From contig OZ231126.1 of the NCBI GenBank assembly GCA_965153355.1, positions 53,754,001 to 53,818,000 of the forward strand: a stretch of DNA of 64,000 nt, read 5' to 3'. Positions 1-12,112 of this stretch are shown in pieces. Source of the stretch: Flaccisagitta enflata (Eukaryota; Chaetognatha; Sagittoidea; Aphragmophora). Position 1 is the first letter of the stretch. Each line of letters opens with the position of its first letter. The notes under the pieces were generated by a model. The model saw only the letters and a list, made by a program, of their open reading frames with translations, was not told the DNA's origin and searched no databases. A program made the translations under genes and the position numbers.

Positions 1-111
1 TGAAAAATTGGAGTGAGAGCAGGGCAGCGGCCTTACAGGGTCATCAATCTCAACTGAAAAAAAGTGTTATGCTTTTGTGTCTAAACGCTTCATTTTCATG
101 ATCTGAAAATA

Positions 112-716
112 ATTGTCTCTTTAAGTACTATGTTTGACGTTTTTTGTGTTGAAATTTCGTTGGTCCAGGTTGAATAGTTTGTCTACAGCTTCAATTTCGA
201 AGTTGTTTTGCTATTTCCAGCTGAAGCAAAATTGAAACATTGCTTACAAGTGTCTTTCTTTAAAATGCTCTCATTTCTAAACTGATAGAGCTACAAATGC
301 CAGATTGGGCTCAAATGAAAGATAATTTGATGTAGTTTTTACTATTTTCATTGTTTGGTTAATGAATTGGCATTCAGAGTAAGTTTCATTGCCTTGAAAT
401 TGACTTTTTGGACAAAATTCCTTTAATCTTTGGATTTTTCAATAAAAAAGTATGACAAATAGGTTCAAGACCGTTTTCCTCTTTTTGTTAGCTAAAACTG
501 CATCAAATTATCTTTCATTTGAGACCAATCTGGCATCTGTAGCTCAAGCCGTTTAGAAATGAGACCAATTTAAAGAGGAACTACCTTGTCAAATAACATT
601 TTCCCTTTATTTAACCCCTAAAACTGCTCATACTTCAAAACTGATATTAAATGAAAACTATTTGACTAAAGTTTATGAAATTTGGACACAAAAAACGTCA
701 ATTAATGCTCTTTAAG
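112..716. repeat. Fold-back (imperfect inverted repeat) element
   Basis: Two arms of about 220 bp face each other. The text at 112-155 (with GACGTTTTTTGTGT) returns as its reverse complement at 672-715, and 265-335 (with TGCCAGATT and CAAATGAAAGATAATTTGAT) returns reversed at 497-565. The loop is AT-rich. The arm motif TGAGACCAATCTGGCA followed by TTTAGAAATGAG recurs in other fold-back elements in this window (31.1, 44.5, 52.2 and 58.1 kb). No coding capacity. A MITE-like non-autonomous element is the simplest reading; the termini and target duplication are not resolved. Confidence 0.7.
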
Positions 717-784
717 GAAAAATTGATTTCAGACGACTCAGTTGACACATCTATGAGAAAAAGCTTAAAAGATTTTTTCAAACG

Positions 785-1325
785 AGATTGATGGCTGTGT
801 AAAGGGCCGATGTCCTGTAGGACACAGGGGTGAATTTCTAGACGTCCTGACAGGGCATATTTGAGGCCTTGGTAGCAACTTTCCATGTTATTCAAAAGCA
901 ATTTTTCATTTTTTTCAATTTTTCCTCGATTTACCATGTTATTCAATGGGAATTTTACATTTTTCTCAATTTTCATCAAGCTTCTATGGTATTCAATGGG
1001 AATCATGCAATTTTTTACTTTTTCCATGTTATTCAATGGGAAATTTGTATTTTGTCAATTTCCCATGTTATTCAATGGGAATTTGAGGCTTGAGAAGCTT
1101 TGAGGGGGGATGGACGGACGTATGGACGGACGTACAGATGTACGGACATATGGACGGACGTCTGGAAATTCATCCCTCTGTCCTACAGGACATCGGCCCT
1201 TTGGGGTCGCTGCCCAATAAAGTGACGAGCATGGCCGCGTGGGCGTCGGAGATGTGCAAAAAAAGACTCATGAAACTGACAAAAGCCTTCACATGAAAAG
1301 GAATCATGAAAGAAATGCGGGAGGA

Positions 1326-1412
<87 letters not shown>

Positions 1413-1535
1413 TGAACAAGTCATCCAAGGATCACACATGGTCAGCGGTACCGGTTGCCCTGCTGTGAGGTGAGAGCAAGGCAGCGGCCCAAAAGGGCCG
1501 ATGTCCTGTAGAACATAAGGGTGAATTTCCATACG
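785..1535. repeat. Composite repeat: GCAGCGGCC hairpin modules with an ~40-bp array and (GA)n
   Basis: Begins with a degenerate module end (GGGCCGATGTCCTGTAGGAC), followed by four or five imperfect units built on CATGTTATTCAATGGGAA (880-1083) and a GGAC-rich stretch (1105-1165). An inward-facing module (CTACAGGACATCGGCCC, 1183-1215) follows, then a spacer, a (GA)n tract at 1329-1410 and a second module in the opposite sense (GGTCAGCGGTACC to CCGATGTCCTGTAG, 1440-1515). The paired opposite modules are the terminal signature used throughout the window. ORFs across the GA tract (poly Leu-Ser or Arg-Glu) are not genes. Confidence 0.6.
1331..1410. repeat. (GA)n microsatellite
   Basis: About 40 uninterrupted GA dinucleotides. 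Open in several frames only because the repeat has no stops. Confidence 0.95.
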
Positions 1536-1549
1536 TCCTAGGAAGAGGC

Positions 1550-3060
1550 AAGGGGGTCCGGTCTGAGAAGGCTGATCTGAAGGCTGATTACAACCAGGTG
1601 AGGGCTTACTTCAGGTCTGAGAGGGCTTTTTTGGGCAGCGGCACCGAAGGGGACGAAGTCCTGTAGAACACAGGGGAACTTTTGTTCGTCCGTTCGTCCG
1701 TCCGTCTGTCCGTCCATCAGTTCGTCCCCCCCTCCCTCAGACCCCTCAGGCCTCAAATTTGGCCTCTCAGGCCTCAAATTAGACCTCTCAGGCCTTAAAT
1801 CTGGCCTCTTAGGCCTCAAATTTGGCCTCTTAGGCCTCAAATTTGGCCTCTCATCTGGCCTCTAAGGCTTGAAATCTGGCCTCTCAGGCCTGAAATCTAG
1901 CCTCTTAGGCCTCAAATTCAACCTCTTGCCTCAAATTAGGCCTCTCAAGCTTCAAATCAGCTATCTGATCCTCAAGTCAGTTCTCTGTGGCCTTCAAAGC
2001 CTTGATCCAGCTCTTTCAAGCCTCAAGTCAGCCCATTCAAGACTCCAACTGGCTTTCTGGCCTTACATCAGCCCTCTTAGACCTGAATTCAGCTCAAATG
2101 GACAGACGGATGGACGAACGAACGGACGAACAAAAGTCCCCCTGTGTTCTACAGGACTTCGTCCGCTTCGGGGCCGCTGCCCTGCTTCCCCTTACTCAAA
2201 TTCATGCACAGCAGGGCAACGGATATCGCTGACCACATATTGCCCTTGGGCGACCTATTCAAGCCTTAATTCAGCTCTCTCAAGCCTCAAGTCAGCCCTC
2301 TAAAGCTTCCAATTGTCATTCTGAGGCCTTATATCAGCCTTGTTTGGCCTCAGTTTAGGCTCTTGGAGACCTTCAGTAAGCCCTCTATAGCATCTTATCC
2401 ACTTCTTCAGGCAGGACAAACGAAAGTCCCCCTGTGTTCTACAGGACTTCGTCCCCTTCGGGGCCGCTGTCCTGCTTCCCCTCACTCCAATTCACAATCA
2501 CTCAAAGCAGGGCAACAGGTATCGCTGACCACATATTGCCCGTGGGCGACATGTTTAGGCCTGAGAGAGGCAATTTCAGGTCTAAGAGGGTCAATTTCAG
2601 GGCTTATTTTGGCCAATGAGTGCTAATTTAATGCCTTGGTTTGATTTCAGGTCAAAGAGGGCTGAATTCAGGCCTAAGAGGGTTAATTTCAGGCCTAAGA
2701 GGACTAATTTTGGGCCTGAGAGTGCTGATTTTAGGCCTGAGAGGGCTGATTTTAAGCTCTAAACACCTGATTTTAGGCCTCAGTTGGCTAGATTAAGGCT
2801 TCAGGCCTTGGGGAGGATGGACATATGGAAATTTACCTTTGTGTTCTACAGGACATCGGCCCTCTGGAGCCGCTGCCCAAAAAGATACAACCAGTCGCCC
2901 AAGGGCAATATGTGGTAAGCGATATCCGTTGCCCTGCTTCACATGATTGTGAATTTGAGTGAGGGGAAGCAGGGCAGCGGCCCCAAAGAGGATTAAGTCC
3001 TGTAGAACACAGGGGGACTTTTGTTCATCCTGCCAGAAAGGCCTGAAAGGACTGATTCAC
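1550..3060. repeat. Array of degenerate ~20-bp GGCCT units with embedded hairpin modules
   Basis: A long series of imperfect units of the type GGCCTnAAATnTGGCCTCTnA in both senses. Hairpin modules interrupt it at about 1632-1735, 2095-2260, 2420-2560 and 2838-3020; each carries GTTCTACAGGACTTCGTCC and a CCTTCGGGGCCGCTGCC-type stem. No credible coding sequence; the Leu/Ser/Pro-rich ORFs are periodic products of the array. Confidence 0.75.
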
Positions 3061-4225
3061 AGTCTGAGAGGGCTGATTGGAGTCTTAAATAGCTGATTTA
3101 AGCCCTAAGAGGACTAACCTGAAGCTTGCAAGGGCTGAGAGGCTTGATTTGAGGCCTGAGAGGCCTGATCTGAGGCCTGAGAGCCCTGATTTGAGGCCTG
3201 AGAGGTCTGATTTAAAGCCTGGGAGGCCTGATTTAAGGCCTGAGAGGCCTGACATGGTCCTAAGAGGCTAGATTTGTGACCTGAGAGGCTTAATTTGAGG
3301 CCTGAGAGGCCTGATTTGAGGCTTGAGAGGCCTGAGAGGCCTGATTTGGGGCCTGAAGAGGGGGGGACGAACAAACAAACAAACAAATGGACAAACGAAA
3401 GTCCCCCTGTTTTCTACAGGACTTTGTTCCTTTCGGGGCCGCTGCCCAAAAGGGAGAGATGAAAGGGAGAGATGAAAGGGAGAGACTGACCCACAACGAA
3501 ACGAAGAAACGAAGAAACGATAATAGTCGCAAAAGCGTTAGATGGTCAGCGGTACCCGTTGCCCCTATGTGAGTGTATGCGGGTGTAAAGTGGTTAGAGG
3601 GGCAGCGGCCCCAAAGGGGCCGATGACCTATGCTGTTGTTATTTGGGCCTCAAGGATGGAATTAGGACCTGGAGGCTGGGATTTGAGCGCAGAGGCGGGG
3701 ATTTGAGCCTCGTGGCTGAAATTTGAGCCTCCAGACTGGGATTTGAGCCTGGAGATTGGGATTTGAGCCTCGAGATTGGGATTTGAGCCTCAAGGCTGGG
3801 ATTTGGGCCTTGAGGCTGGGATTTTGGCCTTGAGGCTGGGATTTTGGCCTTGAGGCTGGGATTTGGGCCTTGAGGCTGGGATTTGTCCCTCGAGGCTGGG
3901 ATTTGTCCCTCGATGCTGGGATTTGGGCCTCGAGGCTGAGATTTGGGCAACGAGGCTAAGATTTGGGCCTCGGGGCTAGGATTTGGGCCTCGGGGCTAGG
4001 ATTTGGGCCTCGAGGCTGGGATTTGGGCCTCAAGGCTTGGATTTGGGCCTCAAGGCTTGGATTTGGACCTTGAGGCTTGGATTTGGGTTTCAAGGCTAGG
4101 ATTTAGGCCTCAAGGCCGGGATTTGGGTCTCGAGGCTAAAAGCGGGGGGGGGGTACGAAGAAGAAGAAGGAGGAGAAATTACTCCTGTGTGAAAGCATAG
4201 GTCATCGGCCCCTTCGGGGCCGCTG
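3040..4225. repeat. Two degenerate ~20-bp arrays around hairpin modules
   Basis: 3110-3355 is an array of GAGGCCTGATTTGAGGCCT units. 3375-3640 holds a module pair (CTACAGGACTTTG with TTTCGGGGCCGCTGCCC, then GGTCAGCGGTACCCGTTGCC to GCAGCGGCCCCAAAGGGGCC). 3645-4140 is an array of about 25 GGGATTTGGGCCTCGAGGCT units ending in another module (ATCGGCCCCTTCGGGGCCGC, 4203-4222). The 3110-3480 part recurs at 58.5-58.85 kb. Confidence 0.75.
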
Positions 4226-5110
4226 CCCAAAAACGATGAAATCAGAATACAAAGAAAGACGCTAGCTAACACTAGCTAACAAAGACAGCTAGCCGAGACC
4301 TAAATTGCAAATGCATATTTTAGCAGTCAGCACACACTAATGCGTATTGCCGCTCGCTGGAAAAAAAGGGAGAACACAATTCGTTGTTAAGCCTCAAAGA
4401 AGGAAGGCACAGCAGGCGTGTATAAAGTTGAGTATTCCCTCTTTAGTCTTTCCCCCCCCCCCTTTCCCGTTCAGAGATGGGGAAGAAAATCAAAAGCTGG
4501 AAAAGAAGAAAAAACAAAACTTCAGAAGATTTTACACTTTCAGCAGTTTCAAAAGATAGTTTTTGATGACTACAACACTATTTTACACTATTTTGACCAT
4601 ATCTTTACTACCTCTGTACTCTACGGGGAATAAAATCAAATGATTCTTCGACCGGACAGCGAAAGTAATCAAAGACCAAGGGGGAAAGAAATCAAAAGCC
4701 GCTCAACTTTTTACACCCCCGAGGCAAAGCTTGAAGTCTGAATGTTTCTTCTTAGGGTACAGTTGAAACCCCTCTCTAGCGGACCCACCACCAACAAAAT
4801 TCCGCCTATAAAAGAAACTCATTCATAGCTTCTTCAAGTTTTTTTTTTCATTTCTTTTATTGGCAATAACAGAAGTCCACCTATAGCTGAAGAAAATTGT
4901 TAGTCCCCTGAAATCCGTCAGAGCGGTATTCAACTGTACGACTATTTTCTGTCACAAAAAATCATGGCTCATGGCTCATGGCTCATGGCTCTCTATTAAG
5001 AAATTCTTAAATCAGTTTCTTATCTTTGATTGCTATCGAATCCATATGTTTGCAAGTCAAAGAGTTGTTTGGGATGAAGTGAAACACTAACTATTCTGTG
5101 CATTACCCCG
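4226..5110. other. No gene recognised; short duplicated segment
   Basis: 4233-4350 (with GCTAGCTAACACTAGCTAAC) is repeated almost exactly at 59345-59492, so this is dispersed repeat sequence. A small CATGGCT tandem lies at 4963-4991. The remainder is AT-rich with nothing gene-like. Confidence 0.5.
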
Positions 5111-5330
5111 TTTTTAGTTGCGGACACGCAACTCTATAAGAGGCTTTGTCTGTCCATCCGTCCGTCCATCCGTTGGAAGCGGTCATCGAGGTGAAAAGTG
5201 GAGAAATATGCGTTTTAGATACTTTTTGTCTACGTTTGAGTTATGGGGGTGGGTTGGGGTGTGGAAAACTGTGGATGGGGGTTAGATGCCCCTGCCCACC
5301 CGTCCGCAACGATATTGTGACCCCGTGTCA
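5111..5330 (+). mobile_element. Hairpin-ended repeat, GTTGCG stem type
   Basis: Starts TTTTTAGTTGCGGACACGCA: stem GTTGCG / CGCAAC around a GACA loop at 5117-5132. It continues CTATAAGAGGCTTTGTC, then GTCC repeats, a GGGTTGGGGTGTGG region and CCACCCGTCCGCAACGATATTGTG (5297-5320). The same order is seen at 55.6 kb and, reversed, at 45.5, 45.9 and 57.1 kb. No ORF. Probably a small non-autonomous element. Confidence 0.65.
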
Positions 5331-5520
5331 CTTGTCTTTCTTTTCATGACGTTGCCGATTAAATTGAGCTTTTGATATTATGAATAAAAATTTCAGCTAA
5401 CTTCTTTAGCGATGACAATTGATTTGACAATGGATTCTTCTAAATTAAACATAAATTGATAAGAATCACGAAAAATTTCCACCCCTGGTAGAGCCCTAGT
5501 TATTTGTCTGCAGTTGGGCA

Positions 5521-6730
5521 GGGGCAGTTATGCAAAATACTGATCTCAACTAAAAGACTTAAAGACAAAGTGCTGCGCACCAACGACGCGTAGACCAACC
5601 AACGGACCGACCTTCTAACCAATATTTAGAGTTGCGCACGCTTGATCCCATAGAAACCAACAACTACACGTGCAATTGCCAATAAGACATTGAATACGAA
5701 TATTTTGTTCCATACAGGTTCTGGTGGAAGCGCTTCAAACCAGCATTCCGATGTGCTACGCGTATCAAAAAAAAAAAAGACGCACCTTTATTATCATTGA
5801 TAAAACAGATTTAGAAAATGAATAAAAATTTTTTAAAAAGAATAATCTAAACCAATCCCAGGTCTGTATCTCAAACGGTTAAAGAGCTAGAGCCTTCCAG
5901 AGAGAAGCTCTATTTTGCTTTTTATTTTTATATAACGATTTTGAAAATGAAAATGTTAAGTTTTCATTCACATTAATGCTAATTTTAAACAAACAAAAAA
6001 ATAGAAATTCCAGATTGAAACCAAATGAAAGTATTTTCAAAAAGCAAATTTTAATAAGTTTTATTGAAATTTGTTGTCACAATAAGCTATTCAAAAGTGC
6101 GTCTTTTTTATTGATACGCGTGGTAATACGTCATCAATCTTTCCAGAAATGTCAAATCGTCTCCATATTTTCTGCCGGTACTCTGATATTGAAAACATGC
6201 ATTGTACAATTGAATGCACTAGACAATCTACATTGTCTGCCGGTTATGCCATTGCTGTTCACGTCAGAAGTATCGTTGAAATCATATTAACCTGGTCGCA
6301 AATAACTTTCAAACCATTCATACGTTGCGCGCTCGATTTGCACTTACAAATGGGAAGGCACTTTGGTTACTAGTTCTTGATAAGTTTGTCACTGATAAGC
6401 ACTCAAAGTCAAATGGTAATGCGAAGCATACGCAAGAGATGCATGTAATCAGTGCTTTGATAGCGTTCACTATGCTTTGAAAGGGCGTGCAGCACGGCGC
6501 AATGCGATAGTTTAATAGTGGCACGTGCTATGGCACACCATTGGCACGCCTTTGGCACACCTTTGGCACACCTTTGGCACACCTTTGGCACGCTTTTGGC
6601 ACACCTATTAGCACACTGTTTTATTTCATTTCTAATGTAAGCTATAAACAGTAGATTTACAGATCAGTGAAATTACTGACATTATATTATCAATGAAGAT
6701 AAAAAGAGAAACAGAGGGAAAGAGAGAGAA

Positions 6731-6798
<68 letters not shown>

Positions 6799-7180
6799 TT
6801 CAAGGAGTATAGACACACTTGTACATGCTAACATAGACTCATCACATGAATACCACAGAAACATCACAATAGATTTTATCCTTAGTGTATTTTTTGGGAG
6901 AGATATAAAGTTTGCCAATATGTGTGCAAACAGGCGTGCCAATAGGCGTGCCATGGCACGTGCCAACTAATAAGTGAATATAGCCTTTACATTGCGCAGT
7001 GTGCAGGTTAATCTCGCTCTAGCGGATTTCATGAAACAAATAAATAAATTCTCCTGCCCAAATGTTCCACTGACCTCAATTATGGCCCCTGCCCACCTGC
7101 ACGTGACTGGGGTAGCCGTGTATCCGGCCCTATTTAATAGGACTGCAAAACTGAAAATGACAATGTTTTCACTCTTTTTT
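5521..7180. repeat. Segmental duplication copy A
   Basis: About 1.66 kb nearly identical to 8418-10112 in direct orientation, differing at a few bases and in GA-tract length. It contains an 11-bp tandem (GGCACACCTTT, about six units, 6535-6605) and (GA)n at 6714-6795. The ORFs at 5976-6290 and 6149-6373 recur identically in the other copy only because the DNA is duplicated; they match nothing I recognise and overlap each other. Confidence 0.9.
6714..6795. repeat. (GA)n microsatellite in copy A
   Basis: Imperfect at the left edge (AGAGAGAAAG), then a pure GA run. The A' copy is longer and carries a CAGA interruption, showing independent length change after duplication. Confidence 0.95.
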
Positions 7181-8215
7181 TTTGTTTTCTCAGGCCTGTA
7201 TATTCTTGAGTCTTGGGGGAAAAAAATCAAAGGGTCTGGAGATGGGGAAAGAAATCAAAGGGGGAATAGTCGCAAAAGCGTTAGATGGTCAGCGGTACCC
7301 GTTGCCCCTATGTGAGTGAATGTGGGTGTGAGGTGGTTAGAGGGGCAGCGCCCCGAAGGGGCCGATGACCTATGCTGTTTTTATTTTGGCCTCAAGGATG
7401 GAATTAGGGCCTGGAGGCTGGAATTGGGGCCTTGAGGCTGGGATTTGAGCTTCGAGGCTGGGATTTTAGCTTCCAGGCTGGGATTTGAGCTTTGAGGGTT
7501 GGATTGGAGCTTTGAGGCTGGGATTTGAGCTTTGAGGCTGGGATTTGTGCGTTAGATGGTCAGCGGTACCCGTTGCCCCTATGTGAGTGTAAGTGGGTGT
7601 GAGGTGGTTAGAGGGGCAGCGGCCCCGAAGGGGCTGATGACCTATGCTCAGTAATTTTTGAGGATCTAGGCTTGAAAGTAAGCATCAACAATGGGATTTG
7701 AGCCTCGAGGTTGGGATTTGAGCCTTGAGGTTGGGATGTGAGCCTCGAGGCTGAGATTTGGGCCTCGAGGCTGGGATTTGAGCCTCAAAGCTGGGATTTG
7801 AGCCTCAAAGCTGGGATTTGAGCCTTGAAGCTGGGATTTGAGCCTCCAGGCTGGGATTTGAGCCTCGAGTTTGGGATTTGAGCTTCTAGGTTGGGATTTG
7901 AGCCTCTAGGCTGGGATTGGAGCTTCTAGGCCGGGATTTTAGCCTCAGGGTTTGGATGTGAGCCTCGAGGTTGGGAATTGAGCTTTGAGGTTGGGATTTG
8001 AGCCTCGAGGCTAAGATTTGGGCCTTGAGGCTAGAATTTGGGCCTTGAGGCTTGAAAATGAGCCCTGCGACTAGGATTTGGGCTTCGGAGCCGAAGGGGG
8101 GGGGACGGAGGAGAAGGAGAAGGAGAAGGAGGAGGAGGAGAAAATCTCCCATATGTGTGAGAGCATAGGTCATCGGCCCCTTCGGGGCCGCTGCCCAAAA
8201 AAGAGAAATAGCAGC
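7181..8215. repeat. Duplication copy B: degenerate 20-bp array with modules
   Basis: Starts TTTGTTTTCTCAGGCCTGTA, carries GGTCAGCGGTACCCGTTGCC modules at 7287-7365 and 7557-7650, and an array of GGGATTTGAGCCTCGAGGCT-like units at 7388-8090. It ends in the GGCCCCTTCGGGGCCGCTGCC hairpin (8175-8197). A more degraded copy lies at 10908-11945. Confidence 0.85.
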
Positions 8216-8400
8216 CCAAAGGCAGTAAGTGTTCAGCGGTACCCGTGCCCTGCTTGAGTAGAAAGTGATTTAGGTTGAGAGGGAGCAGGGCAGCGGCCCC
8301 GAAGGGGACGAAGTCCTGTAGAACACGGGAATCTGTCCGTCCTTCCGTCCGTCCATACGTCCTTCTGTCTGCCTTCCTTCTGTCCAGGATGCCCTGTGAT
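8216..8400. repeat. Hairpin module, outward end with GTCC repeats
   Basis: Reads AGCAGCCCAAAGGCAGTAAG, CAGCGGTACCCGTGCCCTGC, then AGCAGGGCAGCGGCCCCGAA, AAGTCCTGTAGAACACGG and (GTCC)n. This is the reverse complement of the right end of the insertion at 10117-10907, which helps define that terminus. Confidence 0.65.
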
Positions 8401-8417
8401 TCAAATTTTCATTGAAG

Positions 8418-10112
<1,695 letters not shown>

Positions 10113-10116
10113 TTTG

Positions 10117-10907
10117 GGCAGCGGCCCCGAAGGGGACGAAGTCCTGTAGAACACAGGGGGAATCTGTCCGTCCGTCCGTCCGTACGTCCGTACGTCCGTA
10201 CGTCCGTCCCCCCCCGCCCCAATCTCACTGAGGTCCTCAGCTTTGTCTCCTTTGGGGCCCAAATCCAAATTGTATGGCCCAAATCCGCCCAAAATTGGCC
10301 AAATCCAGGTAAAATGGCCTAAGACCAGGTAAAATGGGCCTTATCTGGCTAGAAAACCTGAATTCTGGCCTGAGTTCTATCATCTTGGCCTCTTAAACTT
10401 AGATTCTGGCTCCAAAAACCCATATCCAAGCCTTAGAGACCCAGATCCTGACCTTTGGTACCCAGATTCTGACCTCCAAGACCTAGGTGCTGGCCTAAAA
10501 GACCTATATCCTAGCCTCAGAGGACCAAATCCTGACCTCAGAAACTGAAATCCTTGCCCCTGAGACCAAGAAATTGGTCTCTGAGACCCAGATTCTGGCC
10601 TCAGAGACCCGGATCCTGGCCTGCTCCTGCCTCAACTTAACCTACAAACTATACAAAAATGGCAAGGGTACCATTGTTCATATTCTGCCTTTTGTCAGTG
10701 CTCCTTGATATTCAATGAAAATTTGAATAACAGGGTATCCTGGACAGAAGGAAGGCAAACAGGACGGACGGACGGACAGATTCCCCCTGTGTTCTACAGG
10801 ACTTCGTCCCCTTCGGGGCCGCTGCCCTGCTACCTCTCAACCTTCATCACTTCCTACTCAAGCAGGGCACGGGTACCGCTGACCACTTACTGCCTTTGGG
10901 CTGCTAT
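10117..10907. mobile_element. Module-ended insertion splitting A' from B'
   Basis: In the 5.5-8.2 kb copy, A runs straight into B through a run of nine T residues. Here that T-run is opened. The insertion begins GGGCAGCGGCCCCGAAGGGG and GTCCTGTAGAACACAGGGGG, then GTCC repeats and a degenerate CCTGGCCT-type array. It ends with the inverted copy (CCCCTGTGTTCTACAGGACT, CCCCTTCGGGGCCGCTGCCC) and a further TGCTACC to GGGCTGCTA segment before T5G. The inverted ends are about 55 bp. No coding region, so probably non-autonomous. Confidence 0.8.
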
Positions 10908-11945
10908 TTTTGTTTTCTCAGGCCTGTATATTCTTGAGTCTTGGGGGAAAAAATCAAAGGGTCTGGAGATGGGGAAAGAAATCAAAGGGGGAATAGTCGC
11001 AAAAGCGTTAGATGGTCAATGACACCCCGTTGCTATGTTGGTGAATGTAGGTGTGAGGTAGTTGAAGACAGCGCACAGAAAAAGACCAGTGACCTATGCT
11101 GTTTTTATTTTGGCCTCAAGGATGGAATTAGGGCCTGGAGGCTGGAATTGGGGCCTTGAGGCTGGGATTTGAGCTTCGAGGCTGGGATTTTAGCTTCCAG
11201 GCTGGGATTTGAGCTTTGAGGGTTGGATTGGAGCTTTGAGGCTGGGATTTGAGCTTTGAGGCTGGGATTTGTGCGTTAGATGGTCAGCGGTACCCGTTGC
11301 CCCTATGTGAGTGTAAGTAGGTGTGGTGGTTAGAGAGGCAGCGGCGAAGAGCAATGACCTATAACAGTAATTTTTGAGGATCTAGGCTTAGTAAATAACA
11401 ATGAGATTTGAGCCTCGAGGTTGGGATTTGAGCCTTGAGGTTTGGGATGTGAGCTCGGGAGGCTAGAATTTGGGCCTCGAGGCTGGGATTGACGGACATC
11501 AAAGCTGGGTTGACCTCAAAGCTGGGATTTGAGCGAAGCTGAGTTGAGCCTCAGGCTGGGATTTGAGCCTCGGGTTGGGTTTGAGCTTCTAGGTTTGATT
11601 TGAGCCTCTAGGCTGGGATTGGAGCTTCTAGGCCGGGATTTTAGCCTCAGGGTTTGGATGTGAGCCTCGAGGTTGGGAATTGAGCTTTGAGGTTGGGATT
11701 TGAGCCTCGAGGCTAAGATTTGGAGAACGCGAGGCTAGAAATTGGGCCTTGAGGCTTGAAAGTAAAACCCTGCGACTAGGATTTGGGCTTCGGGCCGAAG
11801 GAAAATGGAAGGTGAGAAGGAGAAGGAGGAGAAGGAGGAGGAGGAGAAAATCTCCCATATGTGTGAGAGCATAGGTCATCGGCCCCCTTCCCGGGGCCGC
11901 TAAAGAAAGAAAGAAAGAAATAGCAGCCCAAGGCAGTAAGTGGTT
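10908..11945. repeat. Duplication copy B' (decayed)
   Basis: Matches 7181-8240 unit by unit but with many small deletions and substitutions, for example the loss of GGGGC in the second module near 11340. It ends CAGCCCAAGGCAGTAAGTGG, after which the gene block begins. It is far more diverged from B than A' is from A. Confidence 0.8.
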
Positions 11946-12112
11946 AGCTAATGCATCAAAAAGATTTTTTCCCAGCACAAGAGTCTTGAGCATTTTTTTA
12001 GACCTATGGTTTGTTCCTGGACGCCTTGGTGAAGCTATGGGCTGGGGAGCAAGGTGAGCCTGAAGAAAGATTTTACAACGCAATGCGTCTGTCCTACCCT
12101 AAACCCAGAGCA
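11946..12112 (-). pseudogene. Remnant continuing the third exon of the 12.1-14.1 kb gene
   Basis: On the minus strand, bases 12112 down to about 12065 read in frame, after the TGA stop, as C-S-G-F-R-V-G-Q-T-H-C-V-V-K-S. This is clearly homologous to SSGYRGEQSHCVVKS in the transposase-like gene (about 14.76 kb). The similarity fades beyond FFRLTLLP and a TAG follows. So the reading frame formerly ran through this stop. Function of the segment unknown. Confidence 0.6.

Noticed and set aside
3645-4140. CRISPR-like array
   Set aside because: ~20-bp units are contiguous and degenerate without unique spacers, in a eukaryotic context.
5976-6373. Overlapping small ORFs duplicated exactly at 8871-9268
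   Set aside because: Conserved between copies only because the DNA is a recent duplication; two frames overlap and neither looks like a protein family.
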